Shown here piece after piece: positions 1 through 8,510 of a DNA stretch of 21,552 bases. Each line of letters opens with the position of its first letter. Positions within the stretch are counted from its first letter, which is position 1. Under the pieces are notes generated by a model that made no database searches, had not been told where the DNA came from, and saw only the letters and a list, made by a program, of their open reading frames with translations. Source of the DNA: a virus. A program made the translations under genes and the position numbers. The stretch is taken from IMG/VR virus record IMGVR_UViG_3300017765_000085, positions 1 to 21,552 of that record; one strand, 5' to 3'.

Positions 1-183
1 ACCTTTTCCTTCATATAGGGCTTTTTCCTTTTTACCTAATTTTTTCTTTAAATTGTAAATTAAAGATTTTTTACCAATGTACTTTTTTCCAGTTGGTAAA
101 TGAGTTGTTTGATAAATAAAACCAAATGCTCCTTCAGGGAGGTCAACGATTTCATTAATTGTTTTTTCTTGATAGTACCACAT
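1..183 (-). CDS. GIY-YIG-like protein, N-terminal part (runs off the window)
   Basis: From an ATG at 183-181 the minus strand is open to the window edge for 61 codons (MWYYQEKTINEIVDLPEG, then GFIYQTTHLPTGKKYIGKKS). GFIY followed 11 residues later by KYIG matches the GIY-YIG nuclease signature, with the usual Thr/Asn-loop-Gly-Lys-Lys before YIG. From memory, marine T4-like phages carry a short gene beginning MWYYKG with this motif, often near the terminase genes; if so, DNA packaging genes may lie just outside the left edge. Whether it is an active nuclease cannot be judged because the downstream Arg and Glu of the family are outside the window. It starts 24 bases after the TAA of the 1280-aa gene, without a Shine-Dalgarno. 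Confidence 0.75.
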   Translation of the reverse strand, partial: MWYYQEKTINEIVDLPEGAFGFIYQTTHLPTGKKYIGKKSLIYNLKKKLGKKEKALYEGKG

Positions 184-207
184 AATAATTAATGTATGAA
201 AGGGATT

Positions 208-3200
208 TTAGGTATCCCAACGAAGTATGAAAGTAGTGTCAGTTTCGTCTGATGTTCTTATAGGCTGTCCTAATTTACCAACTACTAATAATTCATTGTC
301 TTCATTGTATAAACCAATTGTTGTAACATAAGGTTTAAAGAGTGAACCTGTTGCAAAATCAGCTAAATCCTGTGATTGAAGTGATTTTATCTTTCTTGCA
401 GAAATGTTCATTGTGTCATTAAATTCATCTTCTTGAACAGTACATTGATATTCATGTTCATAAATTAAATGTGAACCTTGAAATTGTAATTTTTTAAGTT
501 CTGATACATTTATAACTGAAATACTATTTGGGAAATTTCTTGAAAATTCCGCATTTACAAGGATTGCTTCTACGTAAAGGTTTACAATAGAATCATTTGC
601 AGTAAATGTTACGGAACTATTAGATGTTTGTACACCTGTAGACACATAACTATTTGCTAGTGTATCTTCACTAACATGAAATTTCCAAGATCCTCCATTT
701 AAATCCCATTCGATTTTATAAGTGTCTCCTGCTGTGAGGTTAGATAGTGTTTGTAATAATGTTGGGTTAACAGCTGTGTTGGCATTATTTCCATCCATAC
801 TAAGAATAAAATTACTAAATAAATTACTACTAAATGTATTTTGTATTTCGTGTCCAGTATTAACGTTAACATTAAGATCATCTAACTCCCAATTAGCCAA
901 AGATTCTTTCATGGATACTGATTCTATTGTTATTGATCTGTTATTAGGTAAAAATGATACAACTTGTAAATCTTTACCAGTAGCAGCTATACCTGCTTTA
1001 AAAGTAAAATAAAAGGTTGTAGGGGAGGAAATATTTTGTCCTGAAGATATTATTGTTATTATACTCCCAAGACTAGTAGAAGGGCTTACAATAACATTTG
1101 ATAGATTTTTTAAAGATATATTTCCTGATGATCCATCTGTAGCTGCTACTACAATTTTTATTGTATAAATTTTACCATCTACTAGACCTAAATCTGGTTG
1201 TTTTACCGCTACATTCGCCCCCGCTCCTGTATTATTTGTAAATTTAAATTGTCCCCCTGGAAGATACTCAAAATCACAACCATTTAATATAAATGGAAAA
1301 ATATCAGCCCCACTATCATCTGTTAGTTTTACTTCTTTTTTAATGGATATGTCCGACATGGTTCCTACAACAGGATTTGTTCCATCATACTCAACATAAA
1401 TGCTGGGTTGTGTACTATTAGTATGGTCAGAGATAAAAGTTCCTGTGTAAGTTCCGTCTGCAAAGTTTTGATAACTATTTGCACCCCCTCCAAGAAGTCC
1501 TACTTTATCAGTAAAACCACTAAGTGTATAACTAAATGTGTATGTTTCTCCATCTTCTAAATCGTTTGAGGTTATGCTTTGAATATAATCAGCATTACCT
1601 GCATCATAACCAGTAAAAGTGACAGAAGTTGCACTGTTGATTGTCGTAAAAGGAGCTAAGGCAGCTTGAATAAAAATAGGATCTGTAAGATCTACTTCTT
1701 CAGGACCTGGAGGAAATAAAAGAGATCCAGAAGTTAATAATTCTGGGGTACCAAAGGTTTCTACAAAATTTCCATTTATTACTTCATTAGAATCTACAGA
1801 ATCAGCTCCCCCAAGTAATATATTATTATATTTAGGGTGTGTAATAGTTGCAAACCCATTTTGGTAAAACATATTGCCTATGTAAGGTGAACCATTTACA
1901 CTTTCAGATATATTTGTAACTGTAGTAGCATTAAATGCTTCCTCAAATATATTAATATTTCCTAACTTTCCATTAAAATAACGGAAATCAGAAATATTAG
2001 TTGATTCTGTTTCACTAAGTATTCCTTTTGAACCTATATAAATATTAGCATTATTTTGTGTTTGCTTAATTGTAGCGTCTGCTGAGGATGTTATTAAATT
2101 ACCATTAAAATAAATTTCCATATTAGATCCTGACTTTTGACATAAAACATGAGCATTATTATTTAATGCAAAATCGTCAGATCCTGTTATTAGTATGTTT
2201 AAAGAAGATACTATATCTCCGTCTGATCTATCAAAGTATAATGATTGACTAACCATATAAATTTCGAAAGGAAATTGTGGCTGAGCCATAACATCTTTAA
2301 ACTGGGATGATCCTTTTACTTTAGTGTCTAATAATTGTGCTTGTCCTTCAATTACAGATGGAATTATTGTTTTTGTGGTACTTTTAGAAATTATGTGACG
2401 TTGTTTATTGTCTAATGTTTCTTCAATACTAAATTTTCTAACTGGCCATATTATGTAACTATTAATAGAGAAATCATTAATATTAATATTAGAAGGAACA
2501 TGTTGTCTTTCTCCTGGTGTAGATGTCCAATTAGGAGATTGGAGGGATATAAAAGGACTCACTCCTAATATAGAATCTGTGTCAGTTGTATGATTATTAC
2601 TTAAGGGTACTTTCCAACTAGTAGGTTGAGTTGTTGTTTGTAATATTGAATTATCTCCTAAAAGAAGAGGGTAAATTCCTAAAAGATCTTCTTTTTCTTC
2701 TATGTCTGATACAGTACCAGCATTAATTGTAGGAAATGAGCCTCTTTCTGTGTAAAGGGATTCTATTATTTCTTCCCACTCATCATAATTAGGTATCCAC
2801 CACCCGCCAAAACCATTATAATTAAAGTCTAATGCTGCTTGTACTATAGGAAATAAGGGGGTATTTGTAGTTATATAACCTTCTGCCGTTTTCCAAGCTA
2901 ATGTGTTTGTTTCTCCTCCTCCTATATCACGAAATTCAAGTGAAGATGTAGTTGTTCCCATTACGTAATTTGGGCTTCCTGCTGAACCACCATCAGAAAT
3001 AGTAGGTATAAGATTTGTGTAATTTGTGTTGTCAGTTCCTGGTATAGAAGCTGCTGGTATATTATTATGTGTAGACCAATTATTTTCTGATTGTGGCGTA
3101 CTTGGTCTTATTATAGGTTCGTCTGCTACAACATACGCATAACCACCACTCACATGAAAAACATATCCTCCTTCTACATAATCTCCTACTTCAGGTGTTG

Positions 3201-4050
3201 AAATGGTTTGTGGAACAACATTAAAAGATATAGCGAAATCTTCATCTTGGTTAAGATCAAATTTTTCATTGTCAGGAGATATTATATTAGAACCTAAATT
3301 TGCATTGAAATGTATGTTTGTAAAATAACTGTCAGTAAGACTTATTGAAGAAGTAGTAAAAGTAACATTATTATATTTTATAGGGTTAAAAAAGTAACTA
3401 TCATCATATTCTCCCTGATCTGGAGAACTATAAGTGTCAATAAGATTAACTCTGGGTTCACCATCTCTCCAAAAAACACCATTTGTATTACCATCATTTT
3501 CAAAAGGAATAGCATATCCCTCAAATGTATTTAAATCATAATTTCTAAATCCTTTAATAGGATCTATTTTTAAAATATTTGAACGAACATCTGTAGGGTA
3601 ATTATCTACATTTGTTCCACTAATTATAAGATTACCATTTAAATCATCTACTACTTCATACCCTAAAAAATTAAGATAAAAAGAACCTGGTTTTACTTCA
3701 AAACCATATAAACCCGCAGGTATAGATAATATATTAGCTCTTTCATATAATTCTCTTTTTTGGTTTAAATAATGTGTGTTACCAAATTTATTATTTATAT
3801 TTTTTTTATAATTTTTATAAAATAAATGGTCTAATTGAAAGTATTTTACAGCATTAATATTGTCTACAGGTAAACCATAACTTACAGTACTACCACTACT
3901 ATAAATGTCAATTGATTCTGAAGTCCAACTTGAAGTTAAAAATGTTATTTGATTAGTAGCTGCTTGATCTTGGTTAAAATCATATTGCTTATGAGCATTG
4001 AAGGGGACTATCGCAAAGTCCTGAGCAGTAAACTTTTTATAAATTGACAT
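208..4050 (-). CDS. Large modular tail/adsorption protein: LamG with nested DUF1566/Lcl-like domain, CBM-like repeats
   Basis: This 1280-aa protein is a probable surface- or receptor-binding component. Residues 1-225 are scaffold. A LamG-type sandwich begins at about 264 (DFAISFNVVP), is broken at about 286, and resumes at about 545 (NKQRHIISK, then FEIYMVSQSLYFDRSDG, HVLCQKSGSNMEIYFNG, NIYIGSKG) to about 705. The insert (about 286-541) runs from YVEGGYVFHVSGGYAYVVAD through FGGWWIPNYDEWEEI to SYIIWPVRK, the pattern of DUF1566/Lcl C-terminal (C-type-lectin-like) domains. Residues about 757-1185 hold about three divergent CBM4_9-like beta-sandwiches, each with a DGxxYxF/I-type strand and the first two closing on an ISIKKE-like strand. 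The last 40 residues form the same YVTTIGLYNE module as the 348-aa protein. Its substrate is unknown. The downstream gene begins 24 bases after its TAA. Confidence 0.9.
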   Translation of the reverse strand: MSIYKKFTAQDFAIVPFNAHKQYDFNQDQAATNQITFLTSSWTSESIDIYSSGSTVSYGLPVDNINAVKYFQLDHLFYKNYKKNINNKFGNTHYLNQKRELYERANILSIPAGLYGFEVKPGSFYLNFLGYEVVDDLNGNLIISGTNVDNYPTDVRSNILKIDPIKGFRNYDLNTFEGYAIPFENDGNTNGVFWRDGEPRVNLIDTYSSPDQGEYDDSYFFNPIKYNNVTFTTSSISLTDSYFTNIHFNANLGSNIISPDNEKFDLNQDEDFAISFNVVPQTISTPEVGDYVEGGYVFHVSGGYAYVVADEPIIRPSTPQSENNWSTHNNIPAASIPGTDNTNYTNLIPTISDGGSAGSPNYVMGTTTSSLEFRDIGGGETNTLAWKTAEGYITTNTPLFPIVQAALDFNYNGFGGWWIPNYDEWEEIIESLYTERGSFPTINAGTVSDIEEKEDLLGIYPLLLGDNSILQTTTQPTSWKVPLSNNHTTDTDSILGVSPFISLQSPNWTSTPGERQHVPSNININDFSINSYIIWPVRKFSIEETLDNKQRHIISKSTTKTIIPSVIEGQAQLLDTKVKGSSQFKDVMAQPQFPFEIYMVSQSLYFDRSDGDIVSSLNILITGSDDFALNNNAHVLCQKSGSNMEIYFNGNLITSSADATIKQTQNNANIYIGSKGILSETESTNISDFRYFNGKLGNINIFEEAFNATTVTNISESVNGSPYIGNMFYQNGFATITHPKYNNILLGGADSVDSNEVINGNFVETFGTPELLTSGSLLFPPGPEEVDLTDPIFIQAALAPFTTINSATSVTFTGYDAGNADYIQSITSNDLEDGETYTFSYTLSGFTDKVGLLGGGANSYQNFADGTYTGTFISDHTNSTQPSIYVEYDGTNPVVGTMSDISIKKEVKLTDDSGADIFPFILNGCDFEYLPGGQFKFTNNTGAGANVAVKQPDLGLVDGKIYTIKIVVAATDGSSGNISLKNLSNVIVSPSTSLGSIITIISSGQNISSPTTFYFTFKAGIAATGKDLQVVSFLPNNRSITIESVSMKESLANWELDDLNVNVNTGHEIQNTFSSNLFSNFILSMDGNNANTAVNPTLLQTLSNLTAGDTYKIEWDLNGGSWKFHVSEDTLANSYVSTGVQTSNSSVTFTANDSIVNLYVEAILVNAEFSRNFPNSISVINVSELKKLQFQGSHLIYEHEYQCTVQEDEFNDTMNISARKIKSLQSQDLADFATGSLFKPYVTTIGLYNEDNELLVVGKLGQPIRTSDETDTTFILRWDT

Positions 4051-4063
4051 TCAAATAACATTT

Positions 4064-5110
4064 TTAATAATCTAATTTTACTCTAATAAGTGCTTCTTTT
4101 GTAAAGTCTTTGTTAACTGGTTGGCTTAATTTTGCTACTGCTACCATATCTCCTTCTTCATTATATAATCCAACTGTTGTAATATATACTTGAGGATTAT
4201 CTATCATAGAAGTAAAGTTAAGATTTCCATTTTCATCTTGAAAAGAAGGATTAGTAGTATAATTGTATTCGTTATTTTTGGCTCTTGTAAAATAATATTG
4301 AGAAGTTACTTTTTCTTCACTGTCTAATATAAAATGTCCAACAGTATTTGATACTGCTTTTTTAATGTGGTTAAATAATTTTTGGTGGTTTCTATCTGAG
4401 TTTGTAGAAAGACCACTATTTCTAGCTGGAGCTAAACCACCACCAAGATTATCAGGGTTTAAAATTATAATTCCAGAATCAGGATAAAAGAAACCATATG
4501 AAGAGCTATTTGCTACTTGGTTTATGTTTGAACCTGAGATTATACCATTAGAACCAGATACTAAATTAAATTGTCTTCCTAAATTTGTAATTACTGCTGA
4601 ACCAGTAGAAGAAACACTATCATCTGTTAGTTTTAGGGGATAAGTTCCTCCTATATCAGAAGCAGAAAGATGTAGATTAAGAGTTCCTGCTTTCAAAGAA
4701 TGCTTAAATCTACTTCTATTTACATTAATAACATAAATATCATCGGGAGTGTGAGTACTAAATGTAAAATTTTGCGTTTCATCACCGAATACTAATTGTC
4801 TATATTGATTATATACTGCTCTAGAAGCACCTATACCAAATGATCCTGTGTCATTTGTAAAATCAGGAGATCCTGATCCTACTCTATTACCATAAGCTAC
4901 AGCATACTGAATTTCTGCTGTTGCTGATGATGATATTTCTTGAAATATGTCTAAATAAAAGTTTCCTGAACTTGTAGGTGAACTAAAAACAGCTTGTGTT
5001 GAAGATGTAAAGGCTGTGGTAAGATTATTTGTATTATTAGTCCATGTAGATGTTATTATCTTATCCGTACTAATAACTACATCTCCTTCTGTGTATTGTG
5101 TAAGTGCCAT
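4064..5110 (-). CDS. Structural protein sharing a C-terminal module with the 1280-aa protein
   Basis: This 348-aa protein is rich in Ser, Thr, Asn and Gly and is predicted to be mostly beta. The N-terminus (MALTQYTEGDVVISTDKIIT) and the segment FTFSTHTPDDIYVINVNRSR look like a structural family I have seen in marine phages. The last 40 residues (309-348), starting YITTVGLYNEEGDMVAVAKL, align without gaps to the last 40 residues of the downstream 1280-aa protein with 14 identities. The shared module, including GLYNE and a conserved QP, probably docks both proteins to the same site or to each other. The leader is an A/T-only stretch with no Shine-Dalgarno. A peripheral baseplate or tail-fibre connector role is inference. 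Confidence 0.87.
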   Translation of the reverse strand: MALTQYTEGDVVISTDKIITSTWTNNTNNLTTAFTSSTQAVFSSPTSSGNFYLDIFQEISSSATAEIQYAVAYGNRVGSGSPDFTNDTGSFGIGASRAVYNQYRQLVFGDETQNFTFSTHTPDDIYVINVNRSRFKHSLKAGTLNLHLSASDIGGTYPLKLTDDSVSSTGSAVITNLGRQFNLVSGSNGIISGSNINQVANSSSYGFFYPDSGIIILNPDNLGGGLAPARNSGLSTNSDRNHQKLFNHIKKAVSNTVGHFILDSEEKVTSQYYFTRAKNNEYNYTTNPSFQDENGNLNFTSMIDNPQVYITTVGLYNEEGDMVAVAKLSQPVNKDFTKEALIRVKLDY

Positions 5111-5127
5111 TTTTTATTTTTTATTTA

Positions 5128-5826
5128 TTATGCTAATGAAATTCCTGATTCTCCATTAAAAGATGCAGATTTTACTACTACTTTAGAAATTTCAACTGGA
5201 ATTGTTGTTCTTGCTCCTGAATCCCTACCTTCAATTATTAATGTTGTTATTAGTTTGTTATTTTTTCCAAATAATGTTAAACTATTAATAGCTGTTAAAC
5301 TAATTGCTTGACCCATTACTGTTTCACTAACTGCAGTTCCTGAATAACGTTTTAAATCTCTTCTTCTTGCAGGGCTAGTACCACCTCTTCCTGAGAAGCT
5401 AGTTAATAATCTTCTGTCAGCAATAGTAGCCATATATCCACTAGGTTCCGCTAAATTATTTAATCCATTAAAGTTTAAAGTAGTTGGATTAATAACTGTT
5501 GATGCTCCTAAAGAAAGTGTTATCTTAGGAACATTAGCTGTAACTATAGCTAGTTTTGAAGTACCACGAGGCATTGTTATTAATTTATGTCTCATAATAT
5601 TACTTTCATCTGGGATAGCTTCAATTAAGGGCATGTTTTCAATTGCTTCTCCTGAGTATTGAGAACCATTAGGGTGGTTTTCATTAAATAAAGTATAATC
5701 TATTTCGTCGTCACCTAATGCAAATTGTGTAATTCTAAAAGAACCATCATTTCTAGCTAATAATTCACGACCTCTTTTTGTTAAAATTGCATCTACTGTG
5801 ATGCTTGAATTGTCTAAATATCCCAT
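5128..5826 (-). CDS. Conserved virion structural protein of marine T4-like phages
   Basis: This 232-aa protein has the N-terminus MGYLDNSSITVDAILTKRGR followed by ITQFALGDDEIDYTLFNENH and AIENMPLIEA. I recognise these as a widespread structural family in marine T4-like phages: a short N-terminal strand-helix segment, then a domain announcing 'FALGDDEIDY'. No function is established as far as I know. The middle holds SGRGGTSPARRRDLKRYSG, a basic Gly-rich segment, and the C-terminus is beta-rich (TLIIEGRDSGARTTIPVEIS). There is no membrane segment or catalytic motif. It is preceded by an A-rich leader with the ATATTTATAA motif and followed after 17 bases by the 348-aa gene. Location in the baseplate or proximal tail is inferred from neighbours. 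Confidence 0.88.
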   Translation of the reverse strand: MGYLDNSSITVDAILTKRGRELLARNDGSFRITQFALGDDEIDYTLFNENHPNGSQYSGEAIENMPLIEAIPDESNIMRHKLITMPRGTSKLAIVTANVPKITLSLGASTVINPTTLNFNGLNNLAEPSGYMATIADRRLLTSFSGRGGTSPARRRDLKRYSGTAVSETVMGQAISLTAINSLTLFGKNNKLITTLIIEGRDSGARTTIPVEISKVVVKSASFNGESGISLA

Positions 5827-5842
5827 TGTTGTTTATTGTTTG

Positions 5843-5852
5843 TTATAAATAT
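5843..5852 (-). promoter_or_regulatory. Candidate start-proximal AT motif, copy 3
   Basis: The minus-strand 10-mer ATATTTATAA lies 16 bases before the ATG of the 232-aa gene and just after the TAA of the extension. The following leader is A-rich and ends AAACAACAATG, close to the leader of the 148-aa gene. It is either an internal promoter element or part of a translation leader. Confidence 0.3.
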
Positions 5853-5854
5853 AA

Positions 5855-6142
5855 TTATCTTCCTCTTTCTGGACGTTTTGGTACTCTTTTTACTGTTTTT
5901 TCTGTTATGCCTGCTTTCTTTAAATAATAGTCTACATTTCTTTTAATGTCTGGTGAAATTTGTTCAGGTATAAGTAATAATCCTTCGTGTCCTATTCCAT
6001 CAAACAATTCTGCATTTTTATCTATGTCTGTTATTAAAGTATGATCTTTATCTAAAAATGATAAATCATAATCAAATTGGGGAACAGCATAAATCCCATT
6101 AGTTACATGTTGTTGGTATGAATTATAATTACTATTATTAGA
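5855..6142 (-). other. In-frame 95-codon C-terminal extension beyond the TGA
   Basis: Reading minus-strand triplets directly after the TGA at 6145-6143 gives 95 sense codons and then TAA at 5857-5855. The translation looks like real protein: it includes NGIYAVPQFDYDLSFLDKDH, LFDGIGHEGLLLIPEQ and NVDYYLKKAGI, and ends KRPERGR. No ATG or GTG occurs in this frame; the only candidates are an ATT (about 6094) and a TTG (6007), so it lacks a natural start of its own. It fills the only long gap in a window where genes otherwise nearly touch, and it leaves a normal 28-base spacer before the next gene. It is best read as the C-terminal domain of the preceding gene, reached by TGA readthrough or severed by a nonsense mutation or sequence error. 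A separately translated small protein is less likely. Confidence 0.8.
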
Positions 6143-8473
6143 TCATGTAATGTCAGAAGAATATGGATTTTCATCACTGTCTAATCTTTGAAGATTAATG
6201 AAATCTTCTCCATTATAATAGGAACCTGAATAATCGTTTTCTTTACTCCAATCATTAATGTCAGTTACATCAACTCCTGGATTAGCATTAAGTTCATGTC
6301 TAAATCTTGGTCTAGATCCTAATAATCCTCCTTGAAGAAAAATAGATCCATCACACTTTATAAAATCTACTACAGGTGTATGAGTGTCAACAATACCATC
6401 TGGTGATGCATCAGGTGTTGTAGACAGAATTCCCCCTTCTTCTATGTAAGCAATTTTAATATTATCAGTGTGTCCATTTATTGTGGGGTAAAATCTACCA
6501 TCGTCTTTTTTTCCTCTTAATTTTAATTCGTTACGTTTTGGTAAAAATTCCATACCATTATCATAAGTAGTTACTTCAGTTTCAGCAGAAACTTCAAAAA
6601 GACCTATACTTCTTTCATCATTAAACCCAGGAGCAAGATCTTTACTACCTTGTAATAACGTTAAATATAATTCGGTTGTTGTTTCATTTTCTTTTAAAAA
6701 ATTTAAAGTGTCTATCATTATAAATTTAGTAGCTTTATAAAAAGCAGAATTTAAAAATTTAGTAGCAAGATGGCCACTTCCTAATCTAGGTTTATCTTTT
6801 ATAAATCCTAAACTTGATGAATAGTATTGTTTTGTAAATTTATTTTCAAAAATTGAAGAAGATTCAAATCTTGGATTCATTTTTTCATCAATTTGTTGTG
6901 GAAAAACACCAGTTGAATTTGCAAAATTAAAAAATAAAGAACCAGAACGATGTTGATCTGCGGGAAATTGGTTAAGAGTATTTATTACATATGAGACGTC
7001 GTAATCAGGAAAAATAAAATCATTAAAACCATATGTTCCAGGGTCATTTGTTGAATCTCCAACTACAAAAATACCTAGTTCAGAAAAATTAGGCATATCT
7101 CTATTGTCTCCATAAAGATAAATAGAATTAAAATATGAGAAGTCAACATTATTTGATCCCAAAAAATCACTTCCGTCGGGTTTTGTCTTAGTTTGTTTAT
7201 AATTAAAGGCTCTTAATAAATATCCTTTATTAAATTTTACAAAATAATCATTTTTTAAATTATGTTGTATAGCCTTATCTATAATTCTTGCTTTAAATTT
7301 TCCTCCTGTAGGAAAATCTGTGGTTATATATCTATGAAAGGGTTCAAAATCTTCTGAATTTCTGTCTATTACATCTACAGATCTATTTTGTTCGTCAATT
7401 ACTAATATTTGTTTAATTCCTAAGTATGAATGGTCTTTAATTTGTGAAAATTGTGGGTCTTCTTCTCCTCCTATAACTGTATCTACTATATATAAGGCTG
7501 TTGTTTTATTTTCTACAACTGGGTTTTTACCATATGAGATGTCTCCTTTTCTAAATTTATTAATTGCAGTTCCTGTTAATTTAGAACCATCATATCTTGG
7601 GTTTCTCCACCCCTTTAAATCTAATAAAGCATCGTCAAATTCTATATCATGGTGTTTTAAATAATCTAACCCATTAACTTTTTCAAAAAATTCAATGTTA
7701 GATATACCAAAATTACCTGAAAATTGAGTATTTTCAAATGCAAGAGTCATATATCGTCTACCTCTAGTCATTACTATAGCAGTACCCGCAGTATTATCTG
7801 TGTTTGTAGGATTATTTATTATAAATTCACGAAGAGGGAAAGTTTCATCATCTCCTATAATTGATGTTGTTTTATCTGGGTTGGGATCAGTAGTAGAGCT
7901 TGATTCATATACTCTAGCTTTATAAACACCAACATCTGCATCGGTATGGATTACATCGCTATTATCAAATTTATTAATAGGTACAATGGAATCTCCTTGA
8001 AAACCCATAGTTAAATTGAAAACGTTTGTTGCTGTTAAATCATTATGGTATATAACCGTCATACCTCCCCCCGCTGCGAAATTAGGGTTAGGACTAATAT
8101 GTGGAAATGTTATTACTATTTTTCCAGGTAATACTTCTCTTCCAAAATCAAAGGTTAAAAGAGTTACTGTATTGTTAGCAGGACCTTTACTTCTAAAAGC
8201 TGTTGCTTTATTTCCATCAAACATATTACTTACTAAGTTTGGTACTGGAAAAAATACATTTTGAGAGGTAGGTTCAATGGGCCAGTTATTTCCTAAACTA
8301 TTAAGAATTAAATTTCCATTTCCCCCCACTAAACCAGCTTCAGGTTCATTTGGAATTAAAGCAGTACCATCAGGACCTAAAGAAGAAGTAGATGAAAACT
8401 GACCATTTCCCATTACGTGATCCACCACCATTCCTTGGTGTAGTTGTATTTTTTTTAAATGTGATGTAGACAT
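6143..8473 (-). CDS. Structural protein with discoidin-like domain, ending at an in-frame TGA
   Basis: This 776-aa protein comes from the gene after the 1487-aa protein. Residues about 1-30 are a conserved-looking N-terminus (HLKKIQLHQGMVVDHVMGNG). Residues about 65-265 resemble an F5/8 type C (discoidin/CBM32) domain: NMFDGNKATAFRS, then LLTFDFGREV, and a closing FGISNIEFFE strand. The scaffold then resumes with DDALLDLKGWRNPRYDGSKL, a motif I recall from marine phage structural proteins. The rest is beta-rich with no enzyme motif. The stop is TGA (6145-6143), the only non-TAA terminator in the window, and coding potential continues in the same frame for 95 more codons (see the next entry). 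The full-length product would be 872 residues if the TGA is read. The start at 8473 has no Shine-Dalgarno. Confidence 0.88.
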   Translation of the reverse strand: MSTSHLKKIQLHQGMVVDHVMGNGQFSSTSSLGPDGTALIPNEPEAGLVGGNGNLILNSLGNNWPIEPTSQNVFFPVPNLVSNMFDGNKATAFRSKGPANNTVTLLTFDFGREVLPGKIVITFPHISPNPNFAAGGGMTVIYHNDLTATNVFNLTMGFQGDSIVPINKFDNSDVIHTDADVGVYKARVYESSSTTDPNPDKTTSIIGDDETFPLREFIINNPTNTDNTAGTAIVMTRGRRYMTLAFENTQFSGNFGISNIEFFEKVNGLDYLKHHDIEFDDALLDLKGWRNPRYDGSKLTGTAINKFRKGDISYGKNPVVENKTTALYIVDTVIGGEEDPQFSQIKDHSYLGIKQILVIDEQNRSVDVIDRNSEDFEPFHRYITTDFPTGGKFKARIIDKAIQHNLKNDYFVKFNKGYLLRAFNYKQTKTKPDGSDFLGSNNVDFSYFNSIYLYGDNRDMPNFSELGIFVVGDSTNDPGTYGFNDFIFPDYDVSYVINTLNQFPADQHRSGSLFFNFANSTGVFPQQIDEKMNPRFESSSIFENKFTKQYYSSSLGFIKDKPRLGSGHLATKFLNSAFYKATKFIMIDTLNFLKENETTTELYLTLLQGSKDLAPGFNDERSIGLFEVSAETEVTTYDNGMEFLPKRNELKLRGKKDDGRFYPTINGHTDNIKIAYIEEGGILSTTPDASPDGIVDTHTPVVDFIKCDGSIFLQGGLLGSRPRFRHELNANPGVDVTDINDWSKENDYSGSYYNGEDFINLQRLDSDENPYSSDIT

Positions 8474-8510
8474 AACTTAATATTTATTGTGAGTTTTTCA
8501 TATTACATAG

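Noticed and set aside
202-218. Inverted repeat GGGAT/ATCCC with 7-base loop over the stop of the 1280-aa gene
   Set aside because: The stem is only 5 bp and no U-run follows, so it does not make a convincing terminator; it may be chance.
699-881. Minus-strand 60-codon frame
   Set aside because: It is an alternate frame fully inside the 1280-aa gene, with no leader or spacing of its own.
5855-6007. Independent small gene starting at the TTG at 6007
   Set aside because: The coding-like sequence extends upstream of that TTG right to the TGA, so a start there would cut the domain; no leader supports it.
8481-8488. AATAAATA on the minus strand, 7 of 8 to the T4 late promoter, upstream of the 776-aa gene
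   Set aside because: It ends 7 bases before the ATG, too close for a promoter with a usable leader, and such 8-mers are expected by chance in DNA this AT-rich (TATAAATA also occurs inside a gene at 2037-2044).
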